Source of the DNA: Pseudomonadota bacterium
Lineage (GTDB): Bacteria > Pseudomonadota > Gammaproteobacteria > Xanthomonadales > SZUA-38
Assembly: GCA_039033415.1 (NCBI GenBank)
Contig: JBCCCR010000006.1
Coordinates: 124,001 to 188,000, forward strand
Direction: 5' to 3'
Length of the DNA stretch: 64,000 nt
Shown piece after piece: positions 44,705-54,334 of this stretch. A program made the position numbers and the translations under genes. Position 1 is the stretch's first letter; each line of letters opens with the position of its first letter. The notes under the pieces are model-generated. The model searched no databases and had not been told where the DNA came from. It worked only from the letters and a program-made list of their open reading frames with translations.

Positions 44705-46810
44705 CTACGACTCCAGAGCACGGCTTCGCTCGAGGCGCAGAAACCCTTCAAGCAGCTCCTCGAGAGACCGACGTTGTGCCGCTGAAAGCTGGCAATTGAG
44801 CAGGATGTAGCGACAGGTTCGCACAACCTGCCTCCAGCGCGGCCGCTGCGGCAAGCGCTGCAGAGAGAGATACTTCTCCATTGTGCGGGTCCTGACGCGG
44901 CCATCGTCAATCGCCACCTGCCAGATACTGCTTTGCTCCGCCAACGCGATCCGGTCATCGCCGGTCACGGCCTCCCACGCGTTGACGCAGGCGAGCATCA
45001 GATCGACCAGGGCCTGCCGGTAGGCGGCACGATTTTCCTCCGCCGCCCGCTGCGACTGGTCCGCGATCTGCGCGAGCGCTGCCGTCGCCGTTGCCGCGTC
45101 TTCGGATGACTGGATCAGGATCAGCCGGTAGCCGTCGCTTTGATCCAGGGACCGCACCGAGACCGTGGCTCGAGCGCCGTCAGGCGACGCGGCTGTGGTC
45201 AGCTCATGGGTGTCCTTCGTGTCTGGATCAATCCGCGTGACCTGCGCCAGGAGCTCGGGATCGACGGCGCGAAGGTTGTCACCATCGGCAAAAGGTTTCG
45301 GAAACCAGTCTCGACAGGCGGCGTTTGCGTGCACGATGCGCCCGCCCTCATCGATACACAGCAGCGGATACGGAGTGCTGTCGAGCAGGTCGAGCAGCCG
45401 ACCGCTCTGACGCGACAGGTCCATCAGCTCGGAACGATGGGCGGCCAGCTCGCCGTGAAGGTGTGCCTCGGCGCGCCGCTTGTTCCGCCAGACCCAGGTC
45501 ACGATGGTACCCGCCAGCAGCACAAGCATGCCTGCTGACAGCAGGGCGATTCGCTGGCGGCTGACGGTCAGCGCCGCGATCTCGTTGTCCTTCTCCAGCA
45601 GCTCGTTGGCTTTCCGCTGCTCGTCGATTTCGATGCGGGTCCTGAGCGCCGAGAAATCCTGGGCAAACTTTGCCTCCAGCAGCTTTTCATAGCCGTCGAC
45701 GTAATCCTTCATGGCGGCCAGCGCCAGCTCCGGCTCGTTCAGGGAAGTATGGATATCCACCAGCAGCCGCTGCAGCGAAAGCGCGATACGGGCTTGTCGG
45801 GTTTCGCGTGCGCGCGCCAGCGCGCCTGTCGCGATGGCTCTGGCCTCCTGGGCACGTCCGAGCTGGAGATAAACCCGAGCAAGCTCGGGCTCGAGCTCGA
45901 GCAGCTGCCGTTGCTCCAGTCGGCGAACCAGTTCGGTGGCCTCATCGAGGATCGCCAGCGCGCCCTCTGGATCCCCCTGTGCATTGGCCAGACGCCCCTT
46001 GAGTACCAGCACCCGCGCAAGCTCGGCGTTCCGCGTGAGCTGCCGATAGCGCCTCGCAGCGTCATCGAGGTGAGCGGCCGCGGTGGCGAGCTCGCCCGCC
46101 GCCATTTCGGTCGCCCCAAGATCCTCGTAGACGTGGGCGATAAAGCTTTCGATGTAGTCCGCGGAGTCGGGGTCCGCCTGTTGGGCGCGCCGGTGTATCG
46201 CCAGCGCTCGGTCAAGGTAGAGACGAGCCTCATCGACGCTACCCATATCACGATACACGCCAGCGATGTTGGCCAGGGTCAGCCCGCTCCGATAATCCGC
46301 CGGACCTGCCTTGAGCAGCTCAAGAGACCGCTCAAACGCCGCCAGCGATGCACGGTAGTTGCCCATCTCCCGATGGATCGTGCCCAGATCGTTGTGGACG
46401 GTGGCGGCGAGCAGATCTCGACCGAGCCTGCGAACGATTTGGAGCGCGGCCTCAAAATACGGCAGCGCCGCCCGATAGTCCTCCTGCCGAAGTTCTATGA
46501 TCCCCTTTTGCCTCAGCCAGTTGTAGCGATAGAGGTTGTCCTCCAGGAGGCCAGGGTCGCGCAGGAGGGCTGTTTCGAGGTACTGGTTTGCCTTGACCAG
46601 CTCATCCCACTGGGCGTGGAGCATGGCCAGATGGATGTAGAGCTTGGTTCGGTCGGACTGAGGTCTCGCGGTGTCATCCAGCCACCGCTCGCACGCGCCG
46701 ACCAGCGGTCGCGCGTCCTCCGCGCCGCTGGACAGGCACTCGTCAAAATCCGGGGCGGGAGCGCCCCACGCCAGCCAGCCGCTGAGGACCGCCGCGCGCA
46801 GCAAGCCCAA
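44705..46810 (-). CDS. TPR-transmembrane-PAS sensor-like protein
   Basis: 701 residues from a TTG start directly after a stop codon. Signal-like N-terminus (1-18), a long array of TPR repeats (about 55-390) on the periplasmic side, a short coiled coil, one membrane helix (about 420-440, IALLSAGMLVLLAGTIVTWVW), a PAS-like domain (about 470-570, PYPLLCIDEGGRIVHANAA) and a C-terminal helical region with IWQVAIDDGRVRTRTMEKYL and RPRWRQVVRTCRYIL. The end resembles the output region of TPR sensors in Alteromonadales; no kinase, GGDEF or known DNA-binding motif is visible. The output is unknown. Confidence 0.8.
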   Translation of the reverse strand: MGLLRAAVLSGWLAWGAPAPDFDECLSSGAEDARPLVGACERWLDDTARPQSDRTKLYIHLAMLHAQWDELVKANQYLETALLRDPGLLEDNLYRYNWLRQKGIIELRQEDYRAALPYFEAALQIVRRLGRDLLAATVHNDLGTIHREMGNYRASLAAFERSLELLKAGPADYRSGLTLANIAGVYRDMGSVDEARLYLDRALAIHRRAQQADPDSADYIESFIAHVYEDLGATEMAAGELATAAAHLDDAARRYRQLTRNAELARVLVLKGRLANAQGDPEGALAILDEATELVRRLEQRQLLELEPELARVYLQLGRAQEARAIATGALARARETRQARIALSLQRLLVDIHTSLNEPELALAAMKDYVDGYEKLLEAKFAQDFSALRTRIEIDEQRKANELLEKDNEIAALTVSRQRIALLSAGMLVLLAGTIVTWVWRNKRRAEAHLHGELAAHRSELMDLSRQSGRLLDLLDSTPYPLLCIDEGGRIVHANAACRDWFPKPFADGDNLRAVDPELLAQVTRIDPDTKDTHELTTAASPDGARATVSVRSLDQSDGYRLILIQSSEDAATATAALAQIADQSQRAAEENRAAYRQALVDLMLACVNAWEAVTGDDRIALAEQSSIWQVAIDDGRVRTRTMEKYLSLQRLPQRPRWRQVVRTCRYILLNCQLSAAQRRSLEELLEGFLRLERSRALES

Positions 46811-46822
46811 GTCCTACGTTGC

Positions 46823-47800
46823 TCAGGCCGCCGGCGGCGGCGACGGGTCCGGCGACGGCCCGCCGCCCCAGCTGGTCGCTTTGTCTTTGAGTTCGCGGAA
46901 CTTGGAGGACATGCCCGCCAGCTTCTGCTCCCACTCGGGGTTTGGCTCCTGACCTTCGATCGACTTGAAGTACACCTGCATCAGGGCCGTCATCGCAATG
47001 GGATCGATGACCGCCGCCTTGATCCCGTAGGCCAGCAGCGCGGCAAAGGCGAAGGTCCAGAAACCCGCCAGCGCCGGAAACAGCGCAATAAGGCCCGCCA
47101 CCGGCGCCAGCACCACGAGAAATACGCCGAAGGTCAGCAGCCAGATAAAAAATGCCAGAAACGCCGCGTTCTTGAGGATCGACTTGTAGTTCTGGGCGTA
47201 GAGCACGAGCGCGCGCTGGGACGACTGCCAGATATTGTCTGAACCGGTGCGCAGGTGATACGCGAGGATCACCTCGTCGAGATAGGTCATGGACATGTTG
47301 AGCACCGCGTTCACCAGCTTCATCGCGCCGCCCAGGCCGGGAATCGGGAGAAAGTTCGCGATGCTGAAGGTGATGCGATTGAAGGTCTTGAGAATCCCCT
47401 TGATCAGCTGATCGACCGCAAACAGCGCGGACGACTCACCGAAGTTTTCTTTGACTCGCGCCTGAGCATATTCCACCTGCCCTTTGCCGTCCGGCACCGG
47501 CTGACCGGCCAGAAACCGCTCAAGCACCGCAATGTGCCCGGCCTTCACCATGTACAGCAGATATTCACGGGCGAAGTAGAGCACCGTACTGACGAGCCCA
47601 AAGCCGATCAGACCGCCGTAGCCGGCGCCCGCCGCAGGATCACCGCCCACCTTGCCGGCGACAAATCCAATCCCCGCACCGCCGCCGGTGACGATGATGT
47701 AGAGCAGCGTGATGCCCATGTAGATCGCCAGCCGAAATATCACAAACGGCAGCGTCTTCATGATCAACCCAATGATTTCGCCGAGCTTGAAATCCCACAT
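46823..47800 (-). CDS. Multipass membrane protein of unknown function
   Basis: 325 residues. About six hydrophobic segments: 17-37, 38-60 (Gly-rich, IIVTGGGAGIGFVAG), 65-90, then after a polar middle a pair at about 210-265 (FLAFFIWLLTFGVFLVVLAP and following). A polar C-terminus ends in a Pro/Gly-rich tail. No catalytic motif was found. It lies 12 bases from the sensor-like gene downstream and 13 bases from crcB upstream, so it may be in an operon with them. Similar proteins of unknown role are found in many Proteobacteria. Confidence 0.8.
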   Translation of the reverse strand: MWDFKLGEIIGLIMKTLPFVIFRLAIYMGITLLYIIVTGGGAGIGFVAGKVGGDPAAGAGYGGLIGFGLVSTVLYFAREYLLYMVKAGHIAVLERFLAGQPVPDGKGQVEYAQARVKENFGESSALFAVDQLIKGILKTFNRITFSIANFLPIPGLGGAMKLVNAVLNMSMTYLDEVILAYHLRTGSDNIWQSSQRALVLYAQNYKSILKNAAFLAFFIWLLTFGVFLVVLAPVAGLIALFPALAGFWTFAFAALLAYGIKAAVIDPIAMTALMQVYFKSIEGQEPNPEWEQKLAGMSSKFRELKDKATSWGGGPSPDPSPPPAA

Positions 47801-47813
47801 ACGCTTAAGTCCC

Positions 47814-48188
47814 TTAAGTTGCGATCCAGTAGCCGGCGGCTACCCCCGCCAGACATAGAAGTACTGAGCCCAGGGCGTACAGCAACGCTCGCTCCGGGTA
47901 GCCGGCCTGCAGCAGCTCCAGCGTCTGCAGACTGTAGGCAGAAAAGGTGGTGAAGCCTCCCAGCACACCCGCCATTAAGAATAGTCGAAAATTTTCGTTG
48001 ATCACCCAGCGCCCTTCGGACACGGCGTTACCCGCCACCAAACCGATGAGAAGCGCGCCAAGGACGTTGACCGCGAGGGTTGCGTAGGGCCAACGCTGAC
48101 CGGCGAGCGGCGTCAGCCACAAGCCAACGCCGTAGCGGGAGGCACCGCCGATGGCGCTGCCGAGGGCCACCAGCAGGACCGCTTTCAT
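47814..48188 (-). CDS. crcB: Fluoride ion channel/exporter CrcB
   Basis: 124 residues with four membrane helices. GGASRYGVG at the N-terminus, [10 protein letters not shown] and the signature [13 protein letters not shown] are intact, as in Fluc dimers that expel fluoride. It overlaps the trpS stop by 4 bases. No fluoride riboswitch can be present directly upstream because the start lies in trpS. Confidence 0.95.
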   Translation of the reverse strand: MKAVLLVALGSAIGGASRYGVGLWLTPLAGQRWPYATLAVNVLGALLIGLVAGNAVSEGRWVINENFRLFLMAGVLGGFTTFSAYSLQTLELLQAGYPERALLYALGSVLLCLAGVAAGYWIAT

Positions 48189-49201
48189 ATCAGCGACCGG
48201 ATTCCCACCGCTCGGCGCACCGCGTGCATCAGCGGGGCGGCCTCATCTCGGGCCTTGACGGCGCCAGCGGCCAGCGCAGCCTCAACTTCCGCGGGATGTT
48301 CGATCAGCTGGGCATAGCGATCCCGGGCAGGCGCAAGGACCTCATTGATCCGCTCGAATACGCGCTGTTTAGCCTCGCCCCAGGCCAGGCCGGCGGCTAG
48401 GTCTTCCGCAAAGGTCTGTCGCTCATCCGCCGAGACAAACGGTGCATAGATCGGATAGAGAGCGGACTCGTCGGTGCCCTTCGGCTCACCGGGCTCTTTG
48501 GAGTTGGTGACTATGCGCATGATCGCCTTGCGAAGCTGTTTTTCGTTCAGCCACAGACCGATCGTGTTGTCATAACTCTTGCTCATCTTGCGCCCATCAA
48601 GACCCGGTAGCACCGCAGCGCTCTCGTCGATGACCGCCTCGGGGAGCGTAAAGATTTCACCGTAGCGATGGTTGAACCGCTGCGCCATGTCCCGCGCCAT
48701 CTCGATGTGCTGGCTCTGGTCTTTGCCGACCGGCACGTGCGTGGCGTTGAACATCAGAATATCGGCCGCCATCAGCACCGGGTAGCTAAACAGCCCCATC
48801 GTGATTTCGTGATCGGGATCATCGCCGGCACTTTCGTTGTCCTGAACTGCGGCCTTGTAGGCGTGGGCGCGGTTCATCAACCCCTTGGCACACACGCAGC
48901 CCAGGATCCAGGTCAATTCCGGGATCTCCGGAACGTCCGATTGCCGGTAGAACGTGGCGCGGTCGACATCGAGCCCCAGCGCCAGCCAGGTGGCCGCAAT
49001 CTCCAGCGTGGACTGGTGGACCCGTTCCGGCTCGTCACACTTGATCAGGCCGTGATAATCCGCGAGGAAGTAAAAGGAGTCGGTTGCATCGCTCAGGCTA
49101 TCTTCGATGGACGGGCGAATCGCCCCCACATAGTTGCCGAGATGCGGTGTGCCGGTGGTGGTAATACCGGTCAGCGACCGGGGCAAAGACTGGCTAGACA
49201 C
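48185..49201 (-). CDS. trpS: Tryptophan-tRNA ligase
   Basis: 338 residues from GTG 49201. Class I motifs: [19 protein letters not shown] (HIGH equivalent PHLGN) and [13 protein letters not shown] (KMSKS). [19 protein letters not shown] binds ATP and tryptophan. Stop overlaps crcB, so the two are co-transcribed. Confidence 0.97.
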   Translation of the reverse strand: MSSQSLPRSLTGITTTGTPHLGNYVGAIRPSIEDSLSDATDSFYFLADYHGLIKCDEPERVHQSTLEIAATWLALGLDVDRATFYRQSDVPEIPELTWILGCVCAKGLMNRAHAYKAAVQDNESAGDDPDHEITMGLFSYPVLMAADILMFNATHVPVGKDQSQHIEMARDMAQRFNHRYGEIFTLPEAVIDESAAVLPGLDGRKMSKSYDNTIGLWLNEKQLRKAIMRIVTNSKEPGEPKGTDESALYPIYAPFVSADERQTFAEDLAAGLAWGEAKQRVFERINEVLAPARDRYAQLIEHPAEVEAALAAGAVKARDEAAPLMHAVRRAVGIRSLI

Positions 49202-49246
49202 GTTGCTCGCAAAGGTCCATTTGGCTAGGGAATCAGCGCGGCATTA

Positions 49247-51115
49247 TCAATCATCTGCCAAGCTGCGGTCCAGAAAGCCCGCCACCGCCTCGTACCAGGC
49301 CCGCCGTGCCGCCGCGCCCCGGAGGTCATGGGCCTGACGACGCAGCCGGACCCAGGTGAACTCGGCCTCAGCATCACCCCTTCGCAGGCGCGCCCGCAGT
49401 CGGCGCGATTGATCAAACGCCACGACCGTATCACGGTCGCCGTGCCCCAGCAGAATCGGTCCCTGGATGTTTGCCGCCAGATTGACCGGCGAGGCGGCGG
49501 CCAGCGCGGGATCAGCCGGGTCGCCCACCATCTCCAGCCATTCCCGGTAGCCCCGCTCGTTGCCCATCGCCGTGAGGTCCTCGATGTGCCGCGGCAGATC
49601 GGACACGGGTGCCCGGGCCACGGTGCAGCGAGTGACCGGGTCTGGGCGAGCCGCCAGCATCAGGGCCGCATAGCCGCCGAAGCTGCCGCCCATAGCGCAC
49701 CCCCGATGGCTGCCGGGCAGGCCGCTGCGACGGGCCCAGCGCACGGCGTCCTCCAGATCATCCAGCATTGCGCCCGCCCACTCGCGGCGCCCCGCCCACT
49801 GCCACGCGGCCCCCTGGTTGGTACTGCCACGATAATTGACCTGAAGCACCAGGTAGCCAAGATCAGCAAGCCACTGCGCCTCGTCGTGCCAACGACGCTG
49901 GTCATGGCTCCACGGCCCACCATGGATCAACAGCACCATCGATCGGGCTCGGCTGGCAGGCCGGGTCACCAGCACCTCCACCGGCTGATTGTCACGGCTG
50001 ATAAAAGTCTCGACGCTCACCGGGTGACCTGCGGGCAGCGACATACCGGGCCAGCTTCGAACGCCCCGATCGCTGACCGTATAAAGCTGAACGCCTCCCG
50101 GATCGGGGCCCAGCTGCCACAGCGAACCTTCGCGGGTTTCTCCAAGCCAGAACACCTGACGCTCGGCAATCCGCTCGCCGAGCGCCGCCAGCGCCCGGCG
50201 GGTTTGCTTGTCAGGGCCGCGAATGGCCTCCAGCCGACTGCCCACCACCAGCGCCTGCGGCTGAGGCAGGCCCGGCAGCAACGCACCCGCGTCGTGATCT
50301 CCGCGGGTGTTTGGGTTCGCGTGCACGGCGGGGCGCGGGTTCAGCGACCCGGATGGAAAATCCAGCACCCGGTAGACCCCGCCTTCCCCCTCGCTGAACC
50401 AGGCTTCTTTGGCATCCTCGGTGAAGCCGAGCAGGCGCCAGGCCGGCTCCGCCAGCGTCCGACGACGCAACGACCGCCAGGGCGCCGCCGGCTCGCGGCG
50501 CCAGACCCACTCATAGGCCGGCTGCCCCTCATCCATGCGCCACCGACGGGCCAGCAGCGTCTCCCCGGACGGCGCGGGATGCCAGCGAAACAGCTGGCCG
50601 GGGTTACGTTCCACCAGCGTCCGCCGCCCGCCGGCGGTGAGACGAAGCAGGTCGGACCGCCAAGGTCGATCGCGGTCGTTGGCCAGCAGCAGCGCACCGT
50701 CCGGCATGACGCGAAGCAGCCGCGGACCGAGGCGGCGCTCGACCGATTCAGAGAGCAGGAGCTGCTGCCCACCGGCCGGGAACGACAGGCGATACCACCG
50801 AACGCGGTTGGCCCGGCGCACCATCACCAGCAGCTGATCCTGCGGCAGCCAGTGGAGCCCTTCGATCCATCCGTCCGCCTGCCAGAGCAAGTCCGGCGGG
50901 TCGCTGGGCGTCGCCAGCGCCTGCCAGACCACCGCGTCGCCGCCATCACCTGAGGCCACCCACAGCAGCGCTTTACCGCCGGGGGCCAGCGCCGTAAACC
51001 TGGGCGCCTGCCGGGGTAGGTCAACCGCCGCGCAAGTCCCCGACAGCAGCGCCGCACAAACGACAAGGGTGCCCCAAAAGGTGCGCGTGATCGGATCAGC
51101 CGCAGCCTTTGCCAT
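49247..51115 (-). CDS. S9-family serine peptidase (prolyl oligopeptidase type), exported
   Basis: 622 residues from ATG 51115, chosen because it opens a signal peptide (WGTLVVCAALLSGTCAA). A beta-propeller-like N-terminal region (to about 360) precedes an alpha/beta-hydrolase domain with the nucleophile in AMGGSFGGYAALM, the Asp in LGHGDRDTVVAF and the His in RRQAHDLRG. It cleaves short peptides in the periplasm. It is divergent from oxyR; the two share a 52-bp A/T-rich promoter region. Confidence 0.93.
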   Translation of the reverse strand: MAKAAADPITRTFWGTLVVCAALLSGTCAAVDLPRQAPRFTALAPGGKALLWVASGDGGDAVVWQALATPSDPPDLLWQADGWIEGLHWLPQDQLLVMVRRANRVRWYRLSFPAGGQQLLLSESVERRLGPRLLRVMPDGALLLANDRDRPWRSDLLRLTAGGRRTLVERNPGQLFRWHPAPSGETLLARRWRMDEGQPAYEWVWRREPAAPWRSLRRRTLAEPAWRLLGFTEDAKEAWFSEGEGGVYRVLDFPSGSLNPRPAVHANPNTRGDHDAGALLPGLPQPQALVVGSRLEAIRGPDKQTRRALAALGERIAERQVFWLGETREGSLWQLGPDPGGVQLYTVSDRGVRSWPGMSLPAGHPVSVETFISRDNQPVEVLVTRPASRARSMVLLIHGGPWSHDQRRWHDEAQWLADLGYLVLQVNYRGSTNQGAAWQWAGRREWAGAMLDDLEDAVRWARRSGLPGSHRGCAMGGSFGGYAALMLAARPDPVTRCTVARAPVSDLPRHIEDLTAMGNERGYREWLEMVGDPADPALAAASPVNLAANIQGPILLGHGDRDTVVAFDQSRRLRARLRRGDAEAEFTWVRLRRQAHDLRGAAARRAWYEAVAGFLDRSLADD

Positions 51116-51127
51116 ATGAATTGTTAA

Positions 51128-51162
51128 TTGATAATCTGTTTTCAATCAGTAGATTCTATCAA
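51128..51162 (+). promoter_or_regulatory. oxyR promoter and operator-like inverted repeat
   Basis: TTGATA (51128-51133), a 16-base spacer and TAGATT (51150-51155) make a plausible sigma70 promoter for oxyR. TTGATA is repeated inverted as TATCAA at 51157-51162, giving a palindromic region of 35 bases that overlaps the promoter, as expected for OxyR autorepression. The match to the OxyR consensus (four ATAG elements) is only partial. Confidence 0.5.
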
Positions 51163-51167
51163 AACTC

Positions 51168-52079
51168 ATGAACATTCGAGACCTGTCTTACCTGGTGGCG
51201 CTGGCGGACCTGCGCCACTTTGGCCACGCCGCAGAAGCCTGTTTTGTCAGTCAGCCTACCCTCTCGACCCAGATCAAGAAACTCGAAGAGGAGCTGGGGG
51301 CGCAGCTGATCGAACGCGCGCCTCGGCAGGTGATGCTGACCGAGGTCGGCAAAGAGGTTGTCGAGCGGGCGAGGCTCGTGCTCAGGGATGTTCAGCAGAT
51401 CCGCGAGGTGGCGCGCCGCGCGGCTGATCCCAAGTCTGGCGTGCTTCGACTCGGGATTTTTCCCACGCTCGGGCCCTATCTGTTGCCTCACGTCATTCCG
51501 CAGATTCACCGGCGCTATCCCGGACTGGAGCTGCTGCTGGTCGAGGAGAAAAGTGAGGTGCTTCTGTCTCAGCTTCGCGACGGACGCCTCGACGCCGCCA
51601 TCCTGGCTCAGCCGGTCGACGGCGATCAGCTTCGATGTCAGGAGCTGTTTGAGGAGCCTTTTGTGCTGGCGTTGCCGGAGGGCCACCCGCTGGACAAAAC
51701 CGGCGCGCTGACCATCGACTCGCTGCGAGACCACACGGTGCTCCTGCTGGAAGATGGCCACTGCCTGCGTGACCAGGCCCTGGAGGTCTGCAAGCTGGCC
51801 GCGGCGAATGAAAAACCCGGATTCCGCGCCACCAGCCTTGAGACCCTCCGTCAGATGGTCGCCGCCGGCGTCGGCCTCACGCTGCTGCCGGTCCTGGCCG
51901 TGAAACCCCCGGTAGCCATCACCGAATCGATCCACCTGCGGCCGTTTGATACGCCGGCCCCGAGCCGCAAGCTGGCCATGTTCTGGCGCAACAGCTCAGC
52001 GCTCGAGTCGTTTCTCCTGGAGTTTTCTGAGGTGTTTTTGCGCCTGCCGGAGAAGCTGCTCGCCGCGGAGGGAAGCTGA
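51168..52079 (+). CDS. oxyR: LysR-family hydrogen peroxide sensor OxyR
   Basis: 303 residues (E. coli 305). LysR winged helix at 1-60 (LSYLVALADLRHFGHAAEAC, SQPTLSTQIKKLEEEL). The two redox cysteines of OxyR are kept with the exact spacing: LLEDGHCLRDQALEVC, equivalent to C199 and C208, which form a disulfide on exposure to H2O2. It activates catalase, peroxidase and other defence genes. None of its usual targets is adjacent. Confidence 0.95.
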   Translation: MNIRDLSYLVALADLRHFGHAAEACFVSQPTLSTQIKKLEEELGAQLIERAPRQVMLTEVGKEVVERARLVLRDVQQIREVARRAADPKSGVLRLGIFPTLGPYLLPHVIPQIHRRYPGLELLLVEEKSEVLLSQLRDGRLDAAILAQPVDGDQLRCQELFEEPFVLALPEGHPLDKTGALTIDSLRDHTVLLLEDGHCLRDQALEVCKLAAANEKPGFRATSLETLRQMVAAGVGLTLLPVLAVKPPVAITESIHLRPFDTPAPSRKLAMFWRNSSALESFLLEFSEVFLRLPEKLLAAEGS

Positions 52080-52105
52080 GCCCGGCCCAACCGATGACGG
52101 CGCCG

Positions 52106-53626
52106 TTATTCGGCGCCAGTGCTCTCTGCCGCGGCGGGCTCCGGCGCGTCCGCAGAGACCGTGCGGCTGGCCGCCCAGCGACGCAGGTACTCGATCTTTT
52201 CAGCCATCACTACGGAGAGCGGACGGGTCTGCGCAATCGCTGATTCCAGGTCCTCGCTGCAAAGCTTTTTGCCCGATGCCATCGCGGTATAGAGTCCGGA
52301 CACCACAACCTGCTCAATCTCTGATCCCGAGAAGCCCTCGCTGCGCCGGGCTAGCTCAGCCATATCAAACGATTCCACCGGCTGCTGCCGTCGCGCCAGG
52401 TGGATCTCGAAGATCCGGGCCCGAACCGCCGGACTGGGCAGGTCAACAAAAAAGATCTCATCGAAGCGGCCCTTACGCACGAGCTCCGGCGGCAGCGCCT
52501 CGATGTCGTTGGCGGTGGCCACCAGGAAGACCCGGCTGTCGCGTTCCGCCATCCACGTCAGCAGCGTGCCCAGCACGCGGCGCGAGGTGCCCGAATCGCT
52601 GTCCGACACCGAAAGCCCTTTTTCGATCTCGTCGATCCACAGCACGCAGGGTTCCATGACCTCCGCAGACCGTAGCGATTGACGCAGATTCTTTTCGGTC
52701 TCGCCGTGATATTTGTTGTAGATCGCGCCAAAATCCAGCCGCAGCAGCGGGACACCAAAACCGCTTGCAACGGCCTTAGCGGCCATGCTCTTACCGCAGC
52801 CCTGCACGCCCAGAAGCAGCACCCCTTTGGGTGGCTCCAGACCGTACGGATTCTCGTCGCTCAGGAAGATTTTCTGCCGATCGCGAATCCAGCGCTTGAG
52901 GACGCTCAGGCCCGCGATGTCGTCAAAGCTGACGAGGTCATACTCGTAGCTCAGCACCCCACCCCGGTTGAGCAGCTGAAACTTCTGTTCCATCACGCTC
53001 TTGATGTCTGATGCGGTGATGGCGCCATCATTGAAGATAGCGTTGCGGGTGAGATGACGGGCATCAGCCAGCGTCAGGCCGCGAAGATTCAGCATGAGGT
53101 CACCCATCGCCTCGCGGCTGATGCGCACCCGCTGGCCGTCATGCCGCCGGGACCAGTCGAAGGCTTCCTCGCGCACCATCTTCTCAAGCGCTGCCGTTGT
53201 GGGCAGATGGAGTTCCATCAGCGCGCTATGACCCTCCAGCTCGTCGGGCAGCTTCAGGCTGGGGCTGATCAGCACAATCGTATGCTCAACGCCTTGATGG
53301 CGCAGCGCCAGTTCGCGCAGCTTGCGCACGTTGAGCGGGTCGTTCAGGTACGGGTGAAAATCGAGCAGGAGGTAAATCGAGGGCTCGGCGTTGAGCGCAA
53401 TCTTTTCCAGCACCAGCTCGGGTTCAGCATGGTTGACGCCAAAGTCGGATAGATCGAGGTCAACGCGCCGCAGGCCGGTGGTCGCTGACCACTGATACAG
53501 CGGTCGCAACGCCTGTTCGAGGGCCGACTTGAAAAGCTCGATCGCCCGCCGCTCTTCCTCGGTTTCGATGACGATAAGGGGAGTCGCTGCCCTGAGCAGC
53601 AGCGCGAGATCCTGTTCCTGTCCCAT
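52106..53626 (-). CDS. AAA+ ATPase of the Ycf46 type
   Basis: 506 residues from ATG 53626. A non-AAA N-terminal region (1 to about 220; LLLRAATPLIVIETEEERR, ISPSLKLPDELEGH) precedes one AAA domain: Walker A GVQGCGKSMAAKA, Walker B CVLWIDEIEKG, sensor ATANDIEALPPELVRKGRFDE with the Arg finger region, and the lid with RSEGFSGSEIEQ. This is the layout of Ycf46-like proteins in cyanobacteria and many Proteobacteria, of unclear function. On the same strand, the two small genes at 53785-54160 lie 158 bp upstream. Confidence 0.92.
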   Translation of the reverse strand: MGQEQDLALLLRAATPLIVIETEEERRAIELFKSALEQALRPLYQWSATTGLRRVDLDLSDFGVNHAEPELVLEKIALNAEPSIYLLLDFHPYLNDPLNVRKLRELALRHQGVEHTIVLISPSLKLPDELEGHSALMELHLPTTAALEKMVREEAFDWSRRHDGQRVRISREAMGDLMLNLRGLTLADARHLTRNAIFNDGAITASDIKSVMEQKFQLLNRGGVLSYEYDLVSFDDIAGLSVLKRWIRDRQKIFLSDENPYGLEPPKGVLLLGVQGCGKSMAAKAVASGFGVPLLRLDFGAIYNKYHGETEKNLRQSLRSAEVMEPCVLWIDEIEKGLSVSDSDSGTSRRVLGTLLTWMAERDSRVFLVATANDIEALPPELVRKGRFDEIFFVDLPSPAVRARIFEIHLARRQQPVESFDMAELARRSEGFSGSEIEQVVVSGLYTAMASGKKLCSEDLESAIAQTRPLSVVMAEKIEYLRRWAASRTVSADAPEPAAAESTGAE

Positions 53627-53784
53627 GCCGCCATTGTATCGCGAACCAAAGGTTGCCGGTGGCGTCGAAGAATCCATCCAGCGGCGCAATCCGCGCGCTC
53701 AGCCCAGAGCTCAACACACGGCTGAACCCAAGTCCTAGCGCGCGTTTCGATCACTCCTGCAGGACGACGAGAGCGTTTCTAGCG

Positions 53785-54006
53785 TCAAGCGGCGCGGTGC
53801 TCCGCGGTGATCTCACGCATTTGGTTGACCGCACAGATCCGCTTTTGCAGATCGACGAGTTCATCACGGAGCCAGTCAGCGTTTTCGCCGCGCGCAACGG
53901 TTTGCTCGATCAGCCGCCCGAGTCGATCCTGCTGATCCAGATACTCGCTATGCAGTTCTTCCCAGTCGGGCAGCTCGGTGGTCACCGGCCCTTTAGGTGT
54001 TCTCAT
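53785..54006 (-). CDS. Small charged helical protein
   Basis: 73 residues, no Cys, mostly helical: ELHSEYLDQQDRLGRLIEQT then LRDELVDLQKRICAVNQMRE. No signal peptide or membrane segment. ATG 54006 follows GAGGG and lies 14 bases inside the preceding small gene. Family not recognised; the heptad-like pattern suggests a coiled coil and protein-protein contact. Confidence 0.65.
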   Translation of the reverse strand: MRTPKGPVTTELPDWEELHSEYLDQQDRLGRLIEQTVARGENADWLRDELVDLQKRICAVNQMREITAEHRAA

Positions 54007-54160
54007 GATTCATGGCCCTCTTTAACTGTTGCCTCTCCTGTGCCATGGCGCGGATCAATGCCTGCCCGCGATTCGAACCCAGCTGTCGAGGGTCGGCGGC
54101 GGTTCTCACCATCTCGCGCTGCAGATGACGGATTCTTCTTTCGATGACCGATCGGCGCAT
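53993..54160 (-). CDS. Very small basic helical protein (55 aa)
   Basis: ATG at 54160-54158 follows GGGAG by 7 bases and the frame ends with TAA at 53993. The product is strongly basic (many Arg, start MRRSVIERRIRHLQREM) and amphipathic helical. It overlaps the next gene (start 54006) by 14 bases, which supports translational coupling. Its composition is close to that of ribosome- or nucleic-acid-associated small proteins, but no family is recognised. Confidence 0.6.
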   Translation of the reverse strand: MRRSVIERRIRHLQREMVRTAADPRQLGSNRGQALIRAMAQERQQLKRAMNHENT

Positions 54161-54334
54161 GTTTTGTCTCCCTAATCCCTTAGCTCTGTCAGTAACGACG
54201 TAAACAACCGTGTACCTCAGTGGAATTGCGATAAGATTTTACGGACGCTGTCGCGGGCCGGTCCTGCCGGCTGACAGATTTCTCTTGTAAGAAAATCGCC
54301 CGACTACGGGCCTTTTGTGACTGGGTTGGCACTT

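Noticed and set aside
48150-48230. Possible fluoride riboswitch before crcB
   Set aside because: crcB starts inside the 3' end of trpS and no riboswitch-like leader is available.
54060-54095. GGTTCGAATC on the minus strand, resembling a tRNA T-arm
   Set aside because: Flanking bases do not form a T-stem or acceptor stem, no anticodon arm is present, and the stretch is coding for the 55-residue small protein.
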